From positions 114,524,146 to 114,588,145 of the forward strand of contig CM065296.1 in the NCBI GenBank assembly GCA_032871835.1: a stretch of DNA of 64,000 nt, given 5' to 3'. The notes below the pieces were generated by a model. The model saw only the letters and a list, made by a program, of their open reading frames with translations. It did no database searches and was not told the DNA's origin. A program made the position numbers and the translations under genes. This DNA is from Dipteronia dyeriana. Its lineage: Eukaryota > Streptophyta > Magnoliopsida > Sapindales > Sapindaceae. Positions 58,106 to 64,000 of the stretch are shown here, piece by piece (within the stretch, counting starts at the first letter, position 1; each line of letters opens with the position of its first letter).

Positions 58106-59330
58106 AATGATCATGAGGAGGAGGTAGATTTAGTTGATGACTCCCCTTTAGAGAAAGTAGTTGATATCTCTAATGTTGACAAGGAAAATCTTGATGATGA
58201 CATGTCACAACTTAGTGATAGGATTCCTCACTTGGACTCAAAAGAACCTGCTCCATGGGTTAGGAAACTTCATGACAAAGATGACATTATTGATGAGGTT
58301 AGTAAGGGTGTTAGGACTAGGCATCAAATGGCTAATCTAATTATCTACACATGTTACACCTCTCAAATAGAACCCAAGAAAATTGATGAGGCATTAAAAG
58401 ATGAATTTTGGGTTCTAGCCATGCAAGAAGAGCTTAGCCAATTTGAAAGGAATGAGGTTTGGACTCTAGTTCCTAGGCCTAAGAACACCAATGTGATAGG
58501 CACCAAGTGGGTATATAGGAACAAATCCGATAAGGATGGCAACATTGTGAGAAACAAGGCTAGGCTTGTAGCACAAGGATACTCTCAAATTGAGGGTATT
58601 GACTTTGAGGAGACATTTGCCCCCGTTGCTAGGATTGAGTTCATTAGACTTCTTTTATCCATTTCTTATTTGTACAAGTTCAAATCATATCAAATGGATG
58701 CTAACAGTGTCTTCCTCAATGGTTTCTTGAAAGAGGAAGTGTTTGTTGAGCAACCCAAAGGGTTTGTGGATCCTCACCACCCTAATCATGGCTATCACCT
58801 CAATAAAGCTTTATATGGGTTGAAACAAACATCTAGAGCTTGGTTTGAGCGTTTCACCCAATATCTCATAGACAATGGTTACACTAGGGGTAGTGTTGAA
58901 AAGACTCTATTCATCAAGAAAAACAAAGATAAGCTCTTTATAGCTCAAATCTATATTGATGACATAGTCTTTGGCTCCACCAATGACACCAAAGTCCAAC
59001 AATTTGTTGATATCATGTCTCATGAATTTGAGATGAGTCTTGTTGGTGAGATAAGTTACTTTCTAGGTTTACAAATTAAGTAAATGGATAATGGGATTTT
59101 CATATCTCAAGCTAAGTATGTCAAAAACCTAGTGAAGAAATTTAGCCTTGAAGGTGCCAAACATTGTGATACACCCATGAGTACCACTTTGAAGCTAAGC
59201 AAGGATGCTAGTGGTAAAAGTGTGGACCAAACTTTATATCGTGGCTTTATTGGTAGCTTGCTCTATTTGACCGCAAGTAGGCCCGATATCTCTTTTAGTG
59301 TGGATGTGTGTGCTAGGTACTAAACGGATC
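58106..59330 (+). pseudogene. Copia reverse transcriptase
   Basis: Lies in the 439-codon frame 57764-59083 and continues to 59323 after one stop. Motifs: '[21 protein letters not shown]', '[20 protein letters not shown]', '[19 protein letters not shown]', '[14 protein letters not shown]', and the catalytic YIDD in '[13 protein letters not shown]'. It then reads 'YFLGLQIK' and 'SLLYLTASRPDISFSVDVCARY'. It is the longest open retroelement frame in the window. Confidence 0.92.
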
Positions 59331-59897
59331 CTAAGGAGTCCCATCTCTCTTCTGTTAAGAGAACCATTCGATATGTGAATAGAACATCCAACTTTAGGAT
59401 TTGGTACTCTTTTAACATTAATGCTAGTCTTGTAGGCTTTAGTGATGCAGATTGGGCAGGAAACTGTGATGATAGGAAAAGTACATCGGGCGGTTGCTTT
59501 TTCCTTGGGAAACAACCTTGTCTCTTGGTTTTGTAAGAAGCAAAATTCAATTTCCTTGTCCACGGCTGAGGCCGAATACATTGCTGCTGGGAGTGGATGC
59601 ACACAACTCTTTTGAATTAAGCAAATGATAGTCGACTATGGATTCAATCAAGGTACTCTTACTCTCTTTTGAGATAACATGAGTGCAATTAATATTTCAA
59701 AGAATCCAGTTCAGCATTCTAGGACTAAGCATATTGACATCCGTAATCATTTCATTAGAGAACTAGTTGAGAGCAAATGCATTGTACTTGAGCTTGTAGG
59801 TACAAATGATCAACTAACAGATCTATTTACTAAACCCTTATATGCTACTAGATTCAAGACTCTTAGTAGATCTATTGGGATTTGTTTAATGGAGTGA
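59324..59897 (+). pseudogene. Copia RNase H
   Basis: Fragments in two frames: 'GFSDADWAGNCDDRKSTSGG' (59440), 'STAEAEYIAAGSGC' (59560) and the end 'NPVQHSRTKHIDIRNHFIRE' and 'TNDQLTDLFTKPL' (59679-59897). A frameshift near 59510 and stops near 59321 and 59614 inactivate it. The protein ends 'GICLME', as usual for SIRE-like pol. Confidence 0.9.
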
Positions 59898-61128
59898 TGT
59901 GTTGTGGTTTTTGACCCAATATGGGGAACTCAAGCAAAGAGAGCTATTGTATACTTGTTGCATGCAATTTTCTTAAAAATATGTTTATGCCTCTTTATTG
60001 ATTGCTTGAGTAGCTTGGTTGCACTTATGGTATATTGTATTTTCTTAAATAAGTGTGAATTTTGCTTTGACTACAATCCATGTCATATTTATGTTCAAAC
60101 ATGCATTTTTGGACTAGGAGATATATATTGGAAGTACATGTTAAATGACCTATAATTATCTCCATGACATGATGATTCTTAAATGACATGCTAATGAAAA
60201 ATGATAAAGCATGATTTGTTGATTGCAATTGTTAAATGCAAAACATTGTGTGAGAATGCTAGTGAGACTAAAATGTTTAATCAATGTCTCTCTTTCTTTA
60301 TTAGTTGAACAAGGCTACTATCATACGGGTATTCTCCCGAAAAAATCAAATAGAGTGCAAAGTTGCTCATGCCATGTTTAGTTTTTAAAGTTGGATATAG
60401 TGCCTTTAAAACTTGATATTTATAAGAACTCTAAATCCTTGCTTCTCTCATAACAAATGGTGAAATTGGTTTGAGTTATATTGGAAACCTTTGTCATTTG
60501 CTTTGCCAAATTCCATTGTTTTTGGACTTGTATACAACATGTCTTGTATGCAAAACATTTCTTTATTCACACATTGTCTTTAAATAAATCTTCTTGTTTC
60601 TCTCCTATCAATTGAGATTGCATAAATGTGGCTTATATAATTATGCAACAATCTTGTATGCTCTTTTCTTTCTTTGCCTTGAGTGACCCGGTTGAGAACT
60701 TCTCCTTTTCCTATCTCATGACAAAAAGGAGGAGTAGTATTGACCTAGCATTGTGATGTTAGGGGAGTAGCATGTGTTGACTTTAAGGGGAGCATTGCAT
60801 TGCATGAGTGTACTTTGTTTGAAGGGGAGATTACATGTAGGGGGAGTAATACATTGAGGGGGAGCATTGCATGAGTATTTCATGATATCATACTTATATT
60901 TCTAAATGCAAATGCTTTTGTTTTATATACACATGATCATCTCACATGCACTTGGTTGGAAAGTGTATTTGTGCTTGCCTTATGTGTAGGGTTGATAGTT
61001 CTACAAAAGATTGAAGACTTGAAGTTTTTTTTATGTTTATCTCTTTGTAATGTAGAATATCTTCCCGATGTTTTTCTGTTTTGTTTTGTGAGGATCAATG
61101 TGAGTGGTGGTTTTGTCACGAAATAGCC
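59898..61128 (+). other. Long non-coding segment between Copia pol and 3' LTR
   Basis: In SIRE-type elements this region may hold an env-like frame. Here only short frames exist; the largest, 59904-60155 (83 codons, hydrophobic), follows the pol stop and has no recognised motif. Near 60740-60870 short 'gggggag' boxes recur ('aggggagtagcatg', 'gggggagtaatac', 'gggggagcattgc'), resembling duplicated polypurine tracts. Confidence 0.65.
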
Positions 61129-61139
61129 GAAGGGGGAGA
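61129..61139 (+). promoter_or_regulatory. Polypurine tract of the Copia element
   Basis: The run 'gaagggggaga' ends one or two bases before the 3' LTR start at 61141 and would prime plus-strand synthesis. Confidence 0.85.
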
Positions 61140-61140
61140 T

Positions 61141-61760
61141 TGAAAAGTCCTCATTTGTTGATTGGCTTATTTCGTCACATTGATGGGGTTCATGTAAGGG
61201 TAGCTTAGGCTCTCAAGACCTCAAGAGGAGAAGCATCAAAGGTAAAATTCTTGTGCTTACTTTGAAGAGATAGTTGCACATACTCACATATTCATGCATA
61301 ACTCTTGATCTTATATGTTGAGTGTTTTTTCTTGTGTGCATTTTAGTTTAGATGACTCTTGTTGACCTTTTTGCATCTTGCTATAAAAGTTGTATGTCAT
61401 GCCAGGCATTCAAATAGGATGCAATTTCATCACTCTTTAACTTATTGTTTTTATGCATTTGAGTGTTGAAAATTAGGCATTGCGCTGGTGGTGCGCTACT
61501 CGACCAGCTCATCTTTCACAGTGGTCTGTCGCTAGTGTTGTACCACTGAGCTGCGTTGCTGCACCCGCACGTAGTTGAAAAATGTAGGCATGCGCTACTC
61601 GTTCAGCGCACCTCACCATCACAAACTTCCTAGAGAATCTGCACTTGTGTTGCGCTACTGGGATGCGCCACTGGGATGCGCCACTCGACCATCGTACGTC
61701 ACCAGCGCACATAGAGGAAGCTGGAATGTTTTTTCCAAAACGACCTCACTTTGTTTGGAT

Positions 61761-61818
<58 letters not shown>

Positions 61819-62717
61819 AATGCCTTAAGGTCGTGTATGAGTTCAGAATATCACATTTCTTCCTTAGAACACATTTCAAAGGAAAAACACTTCAAGAACT
61901 CATTTTTAATCACTCAAAGCATCCACATGAGCATTAAATCTTCATCTTGCATCATCTAAGTTCATATAGAGTGCATCTATGGATAGGGTTGCTTCATCAC
62001 ATCTTGTTTGGTAAGCTCTTCACTAAATCTTCTTACAAGTTAAGTGTTTTTACTTGCTAAACCATCTCTTTGATTAATTATATTCTCTTAGAATATTTCT
62101 AGATGCAAATTAGAGATTGTTGTGATGACATGATTGAGTGTTGTATTGTGATAGCATCATAGGATTGTTTGATATATGTTTAGCTAAGCTATTTGAACAT
62201 GTCATTTAGCACTTGATATCTAGGATTGCAATTATTGTCATCTCATTATCCTAGATAAGCATATAGGGTTTCCTAGCCTTGTTTGTTCATTGAATATCAT
62301 TATATATTCACTTATGACACTTTATCTCTTCATTGAGAAGTAAGACTTGTGTTGCTTCCGGGGGTAGGTAGCTTAAAGCACAAGTATGATGAACTAGGTT
62401 CACTTATACCGGGATTAGGTAGTGGTGGAGGATTAAACCGGGATTATGTTGTAAGTCCTTTATCATTAGTGGATTCGAGGTTCTAGTGTGGCGCACTCAT
62501 CAGCCAATGGTTTTTCCCATTTGGAGGGTTTCCACGTATATCTCAAGTGTCTTTAATAATTTCGTATTTTTACACTTGTAATTTCTTTGTAATAAGTTAG
62601 GGGCATTTTTGTCAACTTGGCTTAACGAAAATTGGGTAAAAGTTAATTAAAATCTATTAACCCCCCACCCCCCCCCCGCCCTCTAGATTAATATTACACA
62701 CCATAATATTTGTTTCA
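61141..62717 (+). repeat. 3' LTR of the Copia element
   Basis: Partner of 53053-54620. It differs by a much longer TA run (61763-61815 against 53720-53732), by losses within the GC-rich hairpin cluster, and by an altered C-run near 62662-62682. Confidence 0.92.
61763..61815. repeat. TA microsatellite in the Copia 3' LTR
   Basis: A 53-base TA run at the position that holds about 13 bases in the 5' LTR. The tyrosine/isoleucine-rich frames over it are artefacts of the repeat. Confidence 0.92.
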
Positions 62718-62722
62718 TATGC

Positions 62723-63390
62723 ATTTAAAGAAAATTGAGTTCCACATAGGATAGACCGTTAAAAAGTTATGAAATCTCTCTCCAATGCAATTATTTAACT
62801 TTAATATAGAGATGATGTGGTAAAGAAAAAGTTAGAGAATATGAAGTTGAGTTTTTAATTCTAGAAACTCTCTTAGAAATGTTGACTAAGATTTCTAACT
62901 CTTTCCACCAATAATATTAAATATCATTTAATTGTAAAGTAAAGAGGATGATAGTGGAATAATTGTTTTGTTAAGATTTTTCATAAAAATGGATACATAT
63001 TTGACTTTAGATAATTACATTAAAGATGTGAATGCACTTCTCTATTTATTTTTCAAAAGTGGGCCCTTAATAAATCGAAATGTTGATGTGACAATATTTA
63101 AAAACTCAAAATGTATATTTCCATTGGAGATGCTCTTAGATCCGACCCCAAACTTTTAACCAAATAATTGCTAGAGATAATTAAACCTAGGTTCCAAGAC
63201 AGACAATGTTACGAGATATTATAAAATATTTGGGTCATGTAATATATATATTGGTTTTCCTATCTGTACGTACTGATATAATTTATATCAGTGCATTGTA
63301 TTTAGATCATTGATTATGCAGAAGCTTGACAAGTGCATAAACTTTGAGTCAAAGTATGTAAATCAAATGATCTACATCCAACGCACTGAT
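62723..63390. other. Non-coding flank
   Basis: AT-rich host-like sequence that continues the flank at 53030-53047 ('gagcatctccaatac' there, 'ctctctccaatgc' near 62776). No gene supported. Confidence 0.5.
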
Positions 63391-63462
63391 GAATTTATAT
63401 CAGTGTGCACTGACGAATTTATATCAGTGTGCACTGACGAATTTATATATGTGCGCACTGAC
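63391..63462 (+). repeat. Three tandem 24-bp repeats
   Basis: The unit gaatttatatcagtgtgcac plus tgac is present at 63391-63414, 63415-63438 and, with three changes, 63439-63462. A related 'ttatatcagtgcattg' occurs at 63283-63298. Confidence 0.9.
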
Positions 63463-63472
63463 TTGTCACAAA

Positions 63473-64000
63473 TAGGGGTGAGCTTTTTCGAGTTGGGTTG
63501 GGTTGGGTTGGGTTGGGTTGAAATTTTTTTAACCCAACGTAAATTTTAACCTAACCCAACCCAATATTTATTGGGTTGGATTGAGTTGGTTGATCGGGTT
63601 GTACTTTTTATGTCCAACAGAAAAAAATATTTGAATTCAAATTTTGTTATATCAAAATTCAAATTAAAAATAAATTTTCACCATAATATCATATCACATA
63701 GAGTTTACATTTCTTAAAAGCATCAAAATCGATCACAACATAAAATATAAATTGTTTAAATATTTGTTGCATAATTTAAAAAAATAATATAACAAATTAT
63801 CCAACTTGGAAAGTTTCTATCTAAGCTTTCTATTAGTTTTACAATTATAATTGCTTCATCAAATATCTCGTAGTTGGATAATCTATTATTTACTTCAACC
63901 AACATAATAGTTTGAGTTTCTATACAATTATTAGACATTTTTCTACCAAATTCTTAATCAAATCCTAAGAGGAATTAAAGTATAATTAAGGGTGTGTCAA
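63473..64000. mobile_element. Possible hAT-like element end with ggttg repeats
   Basis: 'taggggtgagc' at 63473 followed by a (ggttg)n run (63495-63525) and inverted 'aacccaaccc' blocks resembles the ends of some plant hAT-derived elements. The window stops at 'agggtgtgtcaa' without a matching terminus, so the call is weak. Confidence 0.3.

Larger units (their letters stand above)
53053..62717 (+). mobile_element. SIRE-like Ty1/Copia retrotransposon, degenerate
   Basis: A 9665-bp element with 1568-bp (53053-54620) and 1577-bp (61141-62717) LTRs and a perfect 5-bp target duplication, tatgc (53048-53052 and 62718-62722). The order is gag, protease, integrase, RT, RNase H, which defines Copia. 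Its large size, ~1.5-kb LTRs, a long non-coding stretch between pol and 3' LTR, and a primer site reading TTGGTATCAGAGCAGGTT fit the SIRE/Maximus clade. Frames are broken, yet long stretches remain open. Confidence 0.92.

Noticed and set aside
61575..61959. Frames with long Tyr/Ile runs
   Set aside because: They translate the TA microsatellite in the Copia LTR.
63391..63462. Evenly spaced repeats considered as a CRISPR-like array
   Set aside because: The repeats are directly adjacent with no spacers and the DNA is plant nuclear.
63495..63560. ggttg repeats considered as an interstitial telomere
   Set aside because: The plant telomere unit is TTTAGGG; this run is five-base ggttg and lies next to inverted aaccc blocks.

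Overview
This window is AT-rich nuclear DNA of a flowering plant, most likely a eudicot. It holds nested LTR retrotransposons of plant lineages (chromodomain-bearing Gypsy, Athila-type Gypsy, SIRE-like Copia, a TRIM and a non-coding LARD-like element). It also holds many 3'-anchored plant LINE tails, a MITE, and a small tandem family of plant EF-hand proteins. Nothing bacterial, organellar or viral was seen. The species cannot be named from the sequence.

The only genes that look intact are four short intronless EF-hand proteins, all on the + strand, at 4275-4589, 21285-21620, 25901-26260 and 28234-28566. Each has two canonical calcium loops joined by a tryptophan-rich linker. They descend from tandem duplication, because parts of the flanks are duplicated too (2338-4110 matches 20390-21100; the flanks of genes 3 and 4 match each other). 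The copies then diverged in their N-termini. Transposons expanded the spacing: about 16.7 kb of mostly LTR-element DNA separates gene 1 from gene 2, whereas genes 2 to 4 lie within 7.3 kb.

Layout. 1-2330: Copia 3' remnant with its LTR, and an antisense LINE ORF1 fragment. 2338-5284: gene 1 with three LINE tails around it. 5965-12557: complete non-coding LTR element on the minus strand. 13069-20350: degenerate Gypsy element with perfect 5-bp target duplication, carrying a nested 2.1-kb solo LTR. 20390-21620: gene 2. 22589-24085: MITE, fold-back repeat region and LINE tail. 25809-28566: genes 3 and 4 with a LINE tail between. 30585-31097: TRIM. 31785-41930: degenerate Tekay/Del-like Gypsy element with chromodomain, its 5' LTR split by a second copy of the same solo LTR. 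41931-47483: partial Athila-type element on the minus strand with gag and protease only. About 47.5-53.0 kb: degenerate full-length-class LINE. 53053-62717: SIRE-like Copia element with perfect target duplication. 62718-64000: low-complexity flank and a possible hAT-like end.

All retroelement open frames are broken by stops and frameshifts, and none can encode a working polyprotein. The biology most worth following is the EF-hand array and how insertions and small duplications reshaped its promoters and one start codon. I found no convincing unprecedented system. The less ordinary items are the LARD-like element with periodic internal repeats, the gag-protease-only Athila derivative, the duplicated start-codon unit, and the fold-back repeat at 22.9-23.8 kb.
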